A stretch of 55,138 nucleotides of DNA from Deltaproteobacteria bacterium (lineage in GTDB: Bacteria > Bdellovibrionota_B > Oligoflexia > Oligoflexales > Bog-1112): assembly GCA_023250635.1 (NCBI GenBank), contig JAHFAI010000008.1, forward strand, positions 1 to 55,138, given 5' to 3'. The notes beneath the pieces were generated by a model. That model did not search any database. It worked only from the letters and a program-made list of their open reading frames with translations, and was not told the DNA's origin. Shown in pieces: positions 17,404 through 28,324 of this stretch; positions within the stretch are counted from its first letter, which is position 1, and every line of letters begins with the position of its first letter. Position numbers and translations under genes: made by a program.

Positions 17404-17497
17404 CTATTTTTTGTATTCCACTACAAAACACTCGCGAGTGTTTTGTATTCCACTACAAAATACTCGCGAGTGTTTTGTAGTGGAATACAAAAAATAG
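17404..17497. promoter_or_regulatory. Nested palindromic repeat cluster (3 x 20-bp element at 32-bp spacing)
   Basis: TTTTGTATTCCACTACAAAA at 17409-17428 and 17441-17460; inverted copy TTTTGTAGTGGAATACAAAA at 17473-17492; separated by 12-bp CACTCGCGAGTG/TACTCGCGAGTG. Lies 13 bp before the ATG at 17511. Confidence 0.8.
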
Positions 17498-17510
17498 GAA
17501 AAAAAGGCTA

Positions 17511-18647
17511 ATGAGGCCAGCAAATAAAAGATATCTATCTGAATATATTGATAAATTTGTTCAACAACGCATGGTTTTTGTGGGGGGGCCTCGGCAGGTC
17601 GGTAAAACGACTCTTTGTGTTAGTTTTTTAAAGCCAGCCACCATGGACAACCCGGCTTATCTTAATTGGGATGACCTCAGCGATAAACGAGCTCTACGCC
17701 GCGGCGAGCTCCCTGCCTTTCCCCTCCTCGTCTTAGACGAGATTCACAAGTACAAACCATGGCGAAACTTAGTAAAGGGCTTCTATGACAAAAAAAAGCA
17801 AATTCAGAAATTTTTGATTACTGGCTCAGCTCAATTAGATTACTACCGTCGTGGCGGTGACTCTCTCTTGGGGCGTTACCGTTACCTCCGTCTTCACCCG
17901 CTTTCAGCAGCAGAGCTAGGCTTCACCCGTAGTAGCGAGATGGAGCGTTTGCTACACTTCGGTGGCTTTCCTGATCCCTATTTTTCCCAGGACGAAAATG
18001 AGTGGCGTTTGTGGAAACGCGAACGTTTATACCGCATAATCAATGACGATATTCGCGATCTTGAACTCGTCAAAGAAATATCTAGCCTGGAGTTGCTCGC
18101 TGAAAACCTACGCGAACGAGTTGGTTCACCACTTTCGATCAACAATATTGCCAATGAGCTTAGCGTTAACCATCGTACCGCCGAAAGTTGGATTAAAATT
18201 CTCGAACGTATTTACTATTGCTATCGTCTCTCACCCTTTGGTTCAAGCAAGATCAAAGCCGTAAAAAAGGAACAAAAGCTCTACCTCTGGGATTGGAGTG
18301 AGGTAGAAGACGTAGGAACGCGCTTTGAAAATCTCGTCGCTGGCCATCTCCTTAAATACTGTCATTTTATCGAAGACACCCAGGGGCATCTTATGGAATT
18401 ACGTTATTTACGAGATATCGAGAAACGAGAAATAGATTTTGTTGTGCTCAAAAACAAAAAACCACTTTATGCCGTTGAATGTAAAACCGGTGAAAAAAAA
18501 CTCTCTGAGCATATCAAATATTTTAAAAAACGTACCCCAATCCCCCAGTTCTATCAGGTCCATTTGGGGAGCAAAGACTATGAACCTGCCCAGGGAATGC
18601 GAGTGTTGCCTTTTACTACTTTTAGCAAGTTAGTCGGTTTGCTCTAA
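17511..18647 (+). CDS. AAA+ ATPase with DUF4143-type C-terminal domain
   Basis: Walker A 'GGPRQVGKTTL', Walker B 'LLVLDEIHK', 'FLITGSAQLD', 'GRYRYLRLHPLSAAEL', C-terminal 'EVEDVGTRFENLVAGHLLK...EIDFVVLKNKKPLYAVECK'. Confidence 0.93.
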   Translation: MRPANKRYLSEYIDKFVQQRMVFVGGPRQVGKTTLCVSFLKPATMDNPAYLNWDDLSDKRALRRGELPAFPLLVLDEIHKYKPWRNLVKGFYDKKKQIQKFLITGSAQLDYYRRGGDSLLGRYRYLRLHPLSAAELGFTRSSEMERLLHFGGFPDPYFSQDENEWRLWKRERLYRIINDDIRDLELVKEISSLELLAENLRERVGSPLSINNIANELSVNHRTAESWIKILERIYYCYRLSPFGSSKIKAVKKEQKLYLWDWSEVEDVGTRFENLVAGHLLKYCHFIEDTQGHLMELRYLRDIEKREIDFVVLKNKKPLYAVECKTGEKKLSEHIKYFKKRTPIPQFYQVHLGSKDYEPAQGMRVLPFTTFSKLVGLL

Positions 18648-18682
18648 AAAATACCCTTTCCGCAGCTAAGCCACTACTTACC

Positions 18683-19228
18683 TTAAATTTTATATACGGC
18701 AGCAAGCTCAAACTCGCTGGTCTTGACGCTCACTCCTGAGTCTTCTGGGACAAAAAAATGGGAGTAACGCCCCGCAGCTCGCAGCCCCCAGTTTTCAGTG
18801 AGTTCATGCTCCACAAAGACCGTCCCTACTCCAGCCTGCTGGAGTTCCTGATCGTAGCGGTAACCCAGCAAACAGCCCAGCTGCCAGCTCTTGCTAAGCG
18901 CATATTGGGGGCCAATTTCGCCGCTGGCATAGAGAAACCAAATAAACTTGCGATAAAAACGCTCTGTTCCCAGGCGCAGATGGTGGGTAAGACTCCAGCC
19001 TCCGCCGAGGCTCAGATCCCAATCGCGTTCTCCCCAGATATTAACAGCCCACATTACGCTGCTAGGGTAAGACTCGGCAGTGGGGGTGCCATGGTCGATG
19101 GCAAGTTTTTGCAAACTGAGTCCGTAGCTCCATTTAGAAGTCAACACTGATGAACTACTTTCTGCACGTAGGTTTGCACTCAGCAAGAACAATAAAGCAC
19201 TGCTTACCAGAAAACCTTTGCTCATCAT
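18683..19228 (-). CDS. Outer-membrane beta-barrel-like protein
   Basis: Signal peptide MMSKGFLVSSALLFLLSANLRAES, then alternating aromatic/hydrophobic beta-strand pattern. Confidence 0.55.
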   Translation of the reverse strand: MMSKGFLVSSALLFLLSANLRAESSSSVLTSKWSYGLSLQKLAIDHGTPTAESYPSSVMWAVNIWGERDWDLSLGGGWSLTHHLRLGTERFYRKFIWFLYASGEIGPQYALSKSWQLGCLLGYRYDQELQQAGVGTVFVEHELTENWGLRAAGRYSHFFVPEDSGVSVKTSEFELAAVYKI

Positions 19229-19243
19229 TGTTTCCTTTCTGCC

Positions 19244-20368
19244 TTATTTTTGTAACTTTAACAAATGCCGTTCTATATCCTTCATTCTTATCTTCACTAT
19301 CACTACCTGATTATCGTTTCGTCCCATACTCACATAGGCATAGTCATCGTCAAGTACCAAGCCTGTGGGGAAGATAATTTTCCAATGATTGCTTTGGTCA
19401 TAAAATCCCTTGCTATCCATAGCCTCCGGGGTGTAACGAGTCACCGCAAAAGGAGCTTTGTTGCTAAAGGTATAAGCGCCCATCACATAAATTTGCCGCC
19501 AGTCATTATTTAAATAGCGATAACGCTTAGAGGAATGGAAAAAACTGATAAATTCGTTTTCTCCATAGGGTAAAGCAGGGGTACCACCTCGAACATGACC
19601 TCGCTGCCACGGAAAAATCTTGGTTTCGGCTACCAGAGTGCATTTTCCAGTAACTAAGTCAGGCTTGATCACCTGGTGGGGATCGGTGTTGTAAAGGAGG
19701 TAGAGCTCGTTATCTACCAAAAAAGGTGGCCAATTTTTTTCAAAAGGACCACTGCCGTAACTCAGAAATTTAGCTTCCGTTAATTTAAAATAACCATCTT
19801 CTTTTTCGCTGAGTTTTGCTAAAACCATCCGCCGAGGACTGCCGGCGATGGCGTTATTGAGGGCATTGAACAGCACCCACACTTCATTTTTCCACCAAAA
19901 TAGACGGGGGTCTTGTCCTGTCCCTAAGTTGTTTCCCTGGGCAAAACGCTCCCTGGTAACCGGACCCTCCGGGACAAAGGAACTGTTGAGCTTGACAAAA
20001 ACCATTTGATCCTGTGCTTGCTTTTGCAAAGGACTGGCTCCCGCCTCCATGGTATCAAAGCGGGCCGAGAGCAAATAGCCGCTGCCATAGCGGACTAATG
20101 AAGGATTATAGGCTCCCGGAGCACCAGGAATGCTGATTTGTTTCGTCCATTCCACCGGATCAAACGTAGGTCCAGGAATAGTGGTCAAATTAGGATAGTC
20201 GGGAATTAACTCGTGGCCACGGAGCTGCGCAGGGGTGCTGACGACACAGCCTGTCTCCAGCAGCAACACGAGCACAGCCATAAGCAGCTTTGTCTTAAGA
20301 ATCCAGAGGAAAAGTTTGTTGAGGATCATATGCTGGCGAAGCCTTATAAAAAGGGATTGCCGAACCAA
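19244..20368 (-). CDS. Lipoprotein with glycoside-hydrolase-like beta-propeller (GH43/130-like)
   Basis: Lipobox-like 'LLLETGC'; 'GAPGAYNPSLVRYGSGYLLSARFD', 'GTGQDPRLFWWKNEVWVLFNA', 'FEKNWPPFLVDNELYLLYN', 'VLDDDYAYVSMGRND'. Confidence 0.6.
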   Translation of the reverse strand: MVRQSLFIRLRQHMILNKLFLWILKTKLLMAVLVLLLETGCVVSTPAQLRGHELIPDYPNLTTIPGPTFDPVEWTKQISIPGAPGAYNPSLVRYGSGYLLSARFDTMEAGASPLQKQAQDQMVFVKLNSSFVPEGPVTRERFAQGNNLGTGQDPRLFWWKNEVWVLFNALNNAIAGSPRRMVLAKLSEKEDGYFKLTEAKFLSYGSGPFEKNWPPFLVDNELYLLYNTDPHQVIKPDLVTGKCTLVAETKIFPWQRGHVRGGTPALPYGENEFISFFHSSKRYRYLNNDWRQIYVMGAYTFSNKAPFAVTRYTPEAMDSKGFYDQSNHWKIIFPTGLVLDDDYAYVSMGRNDNQVVIVKIRMKDIERHLLKLQK

Positions 20369-21395
20369 TAATCACTTTAGCAATAGCTATCAACGGAATA
20401 GCCAAAATAACCCCCCAAAAACCAAGGAGGCTGCCAAAGGAGATTACTGAGATAATAACCATGAAGGGATGCAAGCCACTTTTCTTGCCGACAATTCGTG
20501 GTGTAATAACCATACCATCAACACTTTGCACGATCAAGAACACCAGCAGTAAGCCGAACAACTGCCCTCCCCCATGAAAATTGGAGAACAGCGCCACCAA
20601 GGCTAGGCTTCCACCTACCAGCAGATCAACGTAGGGAATAATCCGGCAAATACCTGCTACCGCACCAATAACCGTAGCTGAACGCAGGTCGATTACCCAA
20701 AAACCTATGATATACAAGAGGCCAACGATGCCGGCGACCATCAATTGACCCTTGATCACTTGACGGAGTATTTGCCCAATACGCTGCATCAGCACCTTAA
20801 AGGGTTGGAGAATATCGCGGGGAATAAACCCATAGAATTGCTCTTTAAGGAGTTCATAGTCTTTAAGGAGAAAGAAAGTAAACAAAGGAATAAGCACTAA
20901 ATTAAGCAGGGTACCAACCACCTGCGGAGCGGTTCGTAAAATCGTCAGCAGCGCCTGATGCAACTTGTCAGAAAGTTGGACAAATTCAAGGACCTCTTTA
21001 ACCACTACATTGATTTGCTCTTGGTTGATAATTCCCATTTGCAATACCGATTGGTTGATCGATGGCAACCAGGTCTGCACCACCGTATCCACCACTCGTG
21101 GCATCGTACGCACCAGCTCTAAGACTTCACTATAGATATGAGGTATAAAAATAATAGAAATTAAAGTGCCAAGCGCTAGAGTTAGGATAAGCAGGGTTAG
21201 AACCACCAGGGTACGCGGCATCCACCTGCGGTTGCAAAAAGCTACAAAAGGGGCAAGCAAATAAGAGAGAAATAAACTAATCCCGAAGGGTACGAGGAGA
21301 GGGCTAAAGACCACAGAGAGCAGCCAGCTGATCACCACCAAGGCTAGACAAAACAGCACAAAGCGAGAAATTTGTCGCTTGCTTGCTCGATACAC
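20295..21395 (-). CDS. AI-2E/PerM family transporter-like membrane protein
   Basis: Multi-TM with 'FFLLKDYELLKEQFYGFIPRD', 'GICRIIPYVDLLVGG', 'ITPRIVGKKSGLHPFMVIISVISFGSLLGFWGVILAIPLIAIAKVI'. Confidence 0.92.
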   Translation of the reverse strand: MYRASKRQISRFVLFCLALVVISWLLSVVFSPLLVPFGISLFLSYLLAPFVAFCNRRWMPRTLVVLTLLILTLALGTLISIIFIPHIYSEVLELVRTMPRVVDTVVQTWLPSINQSVLQMGIINQEQINVVVKEVLEFVQLSDKLHQALLTILRTAPQVVGTLLNLVLIPLFTFFLLKDYELLKEQFYGFIPRDILQPFKVLMQRIGQILRQVIKGQLMVAGIVGLLYIIGFWVIDLRSATVIGAVAGICRIIPYVDLLVGGSLALVALFSNFHGGGQLFGLLLVFLIVQSVDGMVITPRIVGKKSGLHPFMVIISVISFGSLLGFWGVILAIPLIAIAKVIIGSAIPFYKASPAYDPQQTFPLDS

Positions 21396-21422
21396 TAACT
21401 CCCCCTCTCGGTAGATAGATCG

Positions 21423-22370
21423 TCACTGGACGCTTGTGCGTACCACGCGGTCGAGGCGACTATAATCCTCGAGCACCTCGACGTCTCGCCAAGCGAAGGC
21501 AGCTAGTAAGCGCTTGCTCTCCGCCCCCTGGTTAGCACCAATTTCCCAGAGCATTTGCCCTGCAGGTTTGAGCCGAGCTCCCGCATATTCAGCCATAATG
21601 CGATAGAACTGCAGGCCATCGTCCCCCCCAAGCAAGGCTTTCTGGGGTTCAAAATCCTTCACCCCCCCTGCCACACTGAGTAGCTCCTCCTTACTGACAT
21701 AGGGAGGATTGCTAACGATCAGGGTGAACTCTCTAGCCCCAACCCAGGAGCTGGGGAGTAGCGCATCAAGGCAGTAAAAGCCCAAGCGTTCGCCCACCCC
21801 AAGGTCCCTGGCGTTAGCACAGGCCACGCCCAAGGCCTTTTCGCAGATATCCCAGGCGACTACTTCAACAAAGGGGCAAGCCTTGGCAATCGCAATAGCC
21901 AAACAACCGCTACCTGTTCCTACGTCTAAAACTCGAAGTCGCTCAGCGCTTGGCGCTAATAGCCGCTGCTTTTCGAGAAACACGATGGCCTGTTCAACTA
22001 CGAGCTCAGTTTCCGGACGGGGAATCAACACCTCAGGTCCCACGCGAAAATGTAAGCCCATAAATTCTTTGTGACCCAGCACATAGGCAACGGGTTCTCC
22101 CCGCAAGCGACGGCGAAGCAAGATGCCAAAACGTTTCTGTTCTTCAGCAGTGACTGGTCGATTATAATTAGTATATAAGCCTAGGCGGCTCAGGTCCAAT
22201 GTCTTTGCGAGCAGTAACTCACTATCGAGGCGAGCACTGGGAAATCCCCGAGAGTGGAGATATTGCTGGGACCAGTTGGTTATTTTACCAATGTCCCAGA
22301 GCCCTCGCTCCTCCGTTGTTGGCAGCGACGAACCTTCCTCATACAAAATAGGCGGGATGAGTGTGTCCAT
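21423..22370 (-). CDS. prmC: Peptide chain release factor N5-glutamine methyltransferase
   Basis: 'VLIPRPETELVVEQA', 'VLDVGTGSGCLAIAIA', 'LIVSNPPYVSKEE'. Confidence 0.95.
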   Translation of the reverse strand: MDTLIPPILYEEGSSLPTTEERGLWDIGKITNWSQQYLHSRGFPSARLDSELLLAKTLDLSRLGLYTNYNRPVTAEEQKRFGILLRRRLRGEPVAYVLGHKEFMGLHFRVGPEVLIPRPETELVVEQAIVFLEKQRLLAPSAERLRVLDVGTGSGCLAIAIAKACPFVEVVAWDICEKALGVACANARDLGVGERLGFYCLDALLPSSWVGAREFTLIVSNPPYVSKEELLSVAGGVKDFEPQKALLGGDDGLQFYRIMAEYAGARLKPAGQMLWEIGANQGAESKRLLAAFAWRDVEVLEDYSRLDRVVRTSVQ

Positions 22371-23441
22371 TTATCCTCGCCCACTGCGCTGCAAGAATTG
22401 AGCTTGAGCATGACTTGCAAGACCATCAATCAACTCTTGAATATCCCCGTTCATTACCATATCAAGCTTATAGAGGGTTAGATTGATGCGGTGGTCGGTA
22501 ACTCGACCTTGGGGGAAGTTATAGGTACGAATGCGTTCACTGCGATCGCCACTACCTACCTGAGCCTTGCGATCGGCGCTAATCGCTGCATCTTTTGCCT
22601 GTTGCATTTGTTCATAGATGCGGGTCCGCAGCATCTTCATGGCTTTTTCACGATTCTTATGCTGACTGCGCTCATCTTGGCACTCGGCCACCACCCCGGT
22701 GGGTACATGGGTAATGCGCACCGCGGAATCAGTGGTGTTAACGTGCTGGCCCCCTGAACCGCTCGAGCGGTAGGTGTCGATGCGCAAATCTGCGGGATTG
22801 ATCTCCACTTCGATCTCTTCCGCTTCCGGCAGTACTGCTACAGTACAGGCACTGGTATGAACCCGCCCCATGGACTCAGTCAAAGGAACCCGCTGAACTC
22901 GGTGCACGCCCATCTCATACTTAAGCTGGCTATAGACATTACGCCCTTCGACCAAGACGATTACCTCCTTAAAGCCACCTTTTGCTGATTCCGAGGCACT
23001 CATGATTTCGCAATGCCACCCCTTGGTATCGGCAAAGCGGGTGTACATGCGGAGAAGATCGCCGCTGAAGAGCCCTGCTTCCTCGCCACCAGTACCAGCC
23101 CGTATCTCGAGGATAACATTTTTAGTATCGTTTTGATCCTTGGGGAGGAGGAGGACGGTCAAGGCCTTTTGCACCGCGGCAAGCTGCTCGTGCAAGCCAA
23201 AGAGCTCTTCTTTAATCAGCGCCGTCATTTCCCCATCACTGCTTTGGGCGAGCAGTTCCTCAGCGTCGTGCTCTTGTTGGCGAAGCTGGAGGTAGTGACG
23301 ATAGCTGTTTACCAACTCTTCGAGCTCGGCTCGTTCCCGAGTAAGCTGCACAAACTGTTGGCTAGTCATGCCAGGCTGCTGCAACGATTGTTCGATCGCA
23401 ATAAAACGCTGTTCGATTTCGGCAAGGTTGTCAAACATCAC
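22371..23441 (-). CDS. prfA: Peptide chain release factor 1
   Basis: '[25 protein letters not shown]' GGQ motif, '[26 protein letters not shown]'. Confidence 0.97.
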   Translation of the reverse strand: MMFDNLAEIEQRFIAIEQSLQQPGMTSQQFVQLTRERAELEELVNSYRHYLQLRQQEHDAEELLAQSSDGEMTALIKEELFGLHEQLAAVQKALTVLLLPKDQNDTKNVILEIRAGTGGEEAGLFSGDLLRMYTRFADTKGWHCEIMSASESAKGGFKEVIVLVEGRNVYSQLKYEMGVHRVQRVPLTESMGRVHTSACTVAVLPEAEEIEVEINPADLRIDTYRSSGSGGQHVNTTDSAVRITHVPTGVVAECQDERSQHKNREKAMKMLRTRIYEQMQQAKDAAISADRKAQVGSGDRSERIRTYNFPQGRVTDHRINLTLYKLDMVMNGDIQELIDGLASHAQAQFLQRSGRG

Positions 23442-23473
23442 AGTTCCTTATAGCGGTGAGAGCATTTCCGAGC

Positions 23474-23513
23474 AAAAAAAAACACGATTGAAAGTAACCC
23501 TCCCAATCGTGTT
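23474..23513 (-). terminator. Rho-independent terminator downstream of rpmE
   Basis: Minus strand AACACGATTG...CAATCGTGTT stem (23504-23513 with 23481-23490) followed by a T run (A's at 23474-23480). Confidence 0.8.
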
Positions 23514-23537
23514 GCTGCTCAGCTAGCAACGAGAACT

Positions 23538-23750
23538 CTACTTCTTTGCAGCAGTTGCCGCGTATTTTTTCTGGAACTTCTCAATGCGTCCTGCTGAGTC
23601 GATTAGCTTCTCTTTACCGGAGAAAAATGGGTGGCAGCTACTGCAGATCTCCACCCGAATCTCTTCACGGGTCGAACGGCTGGTAAAGGTATTGCCACAA
23701 GCACAGTGTACCGTACAGGTACCGTAATTTGGATGAATATTTGCTTTCAT
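23538..23750 (-). CDS. rpmE: 50S ribosomal protein L31 (zinc-binding type)
   Basis: '[63 protein letters not shown]'. Confidence 0.97.
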   Translation of the reverse strand: MKANIHPNYGTCTVHCACGNTFTSRSTREEIRVEICSSCHPFFSGKEKLIDSAGRIEKFQKKYAATAAKK

Positions 23751-23780
23751 ATGGGTGCTCCCTAATCTTTTGATCGTATT

Positions 23781-25103
<1,323 letters not shown>

Positions 25104-25443
25104 TATAAAATTGGGGGGTTAAACGATGCATAGGAAGATGGTGATTGCGCCTTGAGAATAATGAAAAACGCTTTCCCAACTGACATTTTTTGGGATTAGT
25201 TCTGTGATGTAGCTATGATACGGGATACGGAGTCGGTAGCGTCCGCAGTAAGATTTCATAACTTGCCACTCAGCCGATATTGTCCTCAGTTAATGATAAT
25301 AAAGAGTAATTGGCAAGTGTTTTTTCAGGCTTTAGCAAATTTGCCTCAAGCCCCGCCAGAGAGGTATACTGAAGGTAAATCAACGCCATGAGAACGCTTT
25401 CTACTCCGCAGGTCCTCTCTCGGACCTAAGAAAGGACTAGACT

Positions 25444-25899
25444 ATGAAATCCGTGCGCTCGCTGGTGCTCTGCCTAGCTGCTTGGGGGGCTCTTGGTTCG
25501 CCAAAAGCCGCAGCAACCGGCATGCAACCTGCCATTCGCGACAATTTTAACAGCTTGTTTATGACCGCTGGTTACTCAACCCTACTGGGGGCTGCTTTAG
25601 GAGCAGCGGTTCTAACCTTCAATCAGCATCCCCGGGATAACCTGCGCTATATCCCCATTGGGGCCTCTCTTGGTTTCTTTACGGGGACTGTTTTGGGAGC
25701 TTACTTTATTTTTTTCCCCTCGCTCACTCATGGAGAGAAAAAAAAGGGAGAATTTGATGACCTTGAAGGATTCTCCCAGGAGCTGCCAACGCCACCCGTT
25801 TTTGACCACAAGCCCGTGCTGGGTTTTTCTCCAACAATCAACCCAGATAAAAATGCCATCGAAGGCTGGTGTTTTACGGTGACTCTAGCCTTGCAATAG
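25444..25899 (+). CDS. Small membrane/secreted protein of unknown function
   Basis: N-terminal hydrophobic signal plus two glycine-rich TM-like segments. Upstream AAGGACT RBS-like sequence. Confidence 0.5.
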   Translation: MKSVRSLVLCLAAWGALGSPKAAATGMQPAIRDNFNSLFMTAGYSTLLGAALGAAVLTFNQHPRDNLRYIPIGASLGFFTGTVLGAYFIFFPSLTHGEKKKGEFDDLEGFSQELPTPPVFDHKPVLGFSPTINPDKNAIEGWCFTVTLALQ

Positions 25900-25917
25900 C
25901 CTTGCTCTACGGAGCGA

Positions 25918-27261
25918 TTACAGACAAGGTTCGCCAACTAAATCATAGTCCAAGCTTTGGTGGATTTTCACCGTTACCATGCTGCCACTGCCACTTGCCG
26001 GGGCTGAGGTCAAAAACACCAAACCATCAACCTCTGGCGCTTGGGTTGCCAGCCGCCCTTGCCATACACCGTGTTCGTTTGAGACCGGACCAACGGCAAG
26101 TACCTCGACGGTTTTTCCCACAAAGCTCTCTAAATAACGACGAGAAATCCCCTGTTGCAGGGCCATAACTTGATCGCGCCGCTCACCTTTGACTTCCTCA
26201 GCAACTTGCTCCTGCATTCGTCCGGCAACGGTTCCTTCTTCTTGGGAATAGATAAAACAGCCAAGGTGAGCAAAAGCACAATCTTTGACAAAATTGAGCA
26301 GCTCGGTGAAATCCTCGGGGGTTTCGCTGGGAAAACCCGTCATTACCGAAGTACGAATCGCCACCTCGGGAACAGAGCTGCGTACTTTGGCAATGATTTC
26401 GCGCAGCTGTTTTTGGGTAACGCCTCGATTCATGAGAGTAAGCAGGCGGTCACTTGCATGTTGCATGGGAATATCAAGATATTTGACAATTTTTTCGTTG
26501 GCAGCAAAAAAGGCCAAGAACTCATCGCTGATGTTTTCGGGATAAATATACAGGAGCCTTATCCAGCGCAAATCAGCAATAAGCACCAGAGCTTGTAATA
26601 AGGGCAAAAGCTCATCAGCGGAGCGATCGCGACCAAAAGCAGCCAAGTCCTGAGCGATCAAATTAATTTCGATGACTCCTTGCCCCACCAAGGTTTTGAC
26701 TTCTGCCACCACACTGGCGATTGTACGGGAGCGCAAAGGCCCGCGAATTGCGGGAATAATACAGAAGGCACAGTTATGTTGGCAGCCTTCGGCAACTTTG
26801 ACGTAGGCACTGTGCTTTGCAAGGGTATTAATGCGTGGTAAATAATCCTGATAGAGATAATTGCTCCGGCGCGCGCGCACAGTGCCCTTAGGTAGTTTTT
26901 CGGCCAGCATGGCGGGTAATTTGACAAACTCATCGGTGCCGATAAAGAGATCCACCTCGGGGAGTGCTTTAACCAATTGCCCCTTGTAACGCTGGCTTAA
27001 GCAACCCGCCACAACCAACTGCAGGCCGGGATTTTCCTGTTTATGGGTGGCTGCTTCGAGGATCGTATCGATGCTTTCTTCTTTGGCTTCCTTGATAAAT
27101 CCACAGGTATTTACTACGATGGCATCTGCTTGGCTGGCGTCATCGCAATAAGTCCAACCTTGGGCAAGACAGGAACCTAACATGACCTCAGCATCCACAC
27201 GGTTGCGGGCGCAGCCAAGCGAAATTAAATGGATGTTTTTCTTAGTGGGTTCAACGTTCAT
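25918..27261 (-). CDS. rimO: Ribosomal protein S12 methylthiotransferase
   Basis: 'ISLGCARNRVDAEVMLG', radical-SAM 'EGCQHNCAFCIIPAIRGPLRSR'. Start moved from 27291 to MNVEPTKKN at 27261. Confidence 0.95.
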   Translation of the reverse strand: MNVEPTKKNIHLISLGCARNRVDAEVMLGSCLAQGWTYCDDASQADAIVVNTCGFIKEAKEESIDTILEAATHKQENPGLQLVVAGCLSQRYKGQLVKALPEVDLFIGTDEFVKLPAMLAEKLPKGTVRARRSNYLYQDYLPRINTLAKHSAYVKVAEGCQHNCAFCIIPAIRGPLRSRTIASVVAEVKTLVGQGVIEINLIAQDLAAFGRDRSADELLPLLQALVLIADLRWIRLLYIYPENISDEFLAFFAANEKIVKYLDIPMQHASDRLLTLMNRGVTQKQLREIIAKVRSSVPEVAIRTSVMTGFPSETPEDFTELLNFVKDCAFAHLGCFIYSQEEGTVAGRMQEQVAEEVKGERRDQVMALQQGISRRYLESFVGKTVEVLAVGPVSNEHGVWQGRLATQAPEVDGLVFLTSAPASGSGSMVTVKIHQSLDYDLVGEPCL

Positions 27262-27405
27262 TAAGGTGGTCCTACCTTCTGCATACAACAAAGCCCTTCC
27301 CTTCCCTGAGGGGGGGAGGGAAGGGGTTACGAAGGTGAGGTCTTACCATACAAAACCATAATCCTAAAGATTTGTTTTGCGCAATTAACCAAGAAGGACC
27401 GCCCC

Positions 27406-28317
27406 ATGCACTCAGGTTTGGTTGCTGTAAATGGCTTCGTTTCAAGCCCCGAAAAAGCGTCAATTTCGGTTTTTGACCGCGGATTTCTCTTTGGTGACAA
27501 TATCTTCGAAGTTTTTGTCGCCTTTAATCGCCAGATCCTCTCCTTAGACCTCCACCTGGAACGCTTGCGTCGTTCGGGCGAACGACTGGGACTGCCTATT
27601 CCCTGGTCCAATGAGGAGCTAAAAGAAGAGCTCACCGCCATTCTCGCACAGCTCGGTGCCCCTAAGGTCTATGTACGTCTCATGATAACCCGTGGTCAGG
27701 GCCTTGGCTTAGAGATAAGCGAGAGCTTACAAGCGAATAAAATAGTTATGGCCTTACCTGCCAAGCCCTTTCCTTCCCGCCATTATGAACAAGGGCTAAG
27801 CTTGACCATAGCAAACAACCGCTCAACGAAACGCGGAGCCCAGGCTAAAACCGGCAATTATTCGGCGAGTATTGTCGCCATCCAGGGCGCTAATCGCGAA
27901 GGTTTTGATGATGTCCTGTGGTGCAATGATGCGGATGAATTTACTGAAGCTTCCACCGCAAATATTTTCTTTATCGCCCGCCATGGCCATGAGTTGGAGG
28001 TAGTAACACCCCACTTGGACAGTGGCTTGTTACAGGGGATCACCCGAAATTTCGTTATAGAAGTTTTACGCCGTTCTCTCGCTCTTAAGGTCAGCGAAAT
28101 TGCTGTATACCGAGAAGAACTCCCCCGTTTTGATGAGGCCTTTATCTGCTCAACCATGCGTGGGGTCATGCCCGTTCACTGTATTGACCAGCATCGTTTT
28201 CATACCCGCCGTCCCCAGAGCAGCTATCAGCACATCGAGCAAGCCTTTCTCGCCGCTGCCTGGCACGAACTGGGGGGAGTATATGATTGGAATAGCGGCA
28301 AGGCTTTAGGCGCTTAG
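27406..28317 (+). CDS. Class IV aminotransferase (BCAT/DAAT/ADC-lyase family)
   Basis: 'SVFDRGFLFGDNIFEVF', 'KTGNYSASIVA', 'EASTANIFFI', 'GLLQGITRNFVIEVL'. Confidence 0.93.
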   Translation: MHSGLVAVNGFVSSPEKASISVFDRGFLFGDNIFEVFVAFNRQILSLDLHLERLRRSGERLGLPIPWSNEELKEELTAILAQLGAPKVYVRLMITRGQGLGLEISESLQANKIVMALPAKPFPSRHYEQGLSLTIANNRSTKRGAQAKTGNYSASIVAIQGANREGFDDVLWCNDADEFTEASTANIFFIARHGHELEVVTPHLDSGLLQGITRNFVIEVLRRSLALKVSEIAVYREELPRFDEAFICSTMRGVMPVHCIDQHRFHTRRPQSSYQHIEQAFLAAAWHELGGVYDWNSGKALGA

Positions 28318-28324
28318 CACCAGA

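Noticed and set aside
17404-17497. CRISPR-like regular repeats
   Set aside because: Only three copies, one inverted, with palindromic identical spacers and no cas genes; better explained as an operator.
23013-23453. 146-aa plus-strand ORF
   Set aside because: Antisense to prfA, which has unmistakable GGQ and flanking motifs.
27296-27327. CCCTTCCCT...AGGGAAGGGG inverted repeat near rimO
   Set aside because: Could be a simple structured intergenic or terminator sequence; no T run and no repeat partners, so function cannot be supported.
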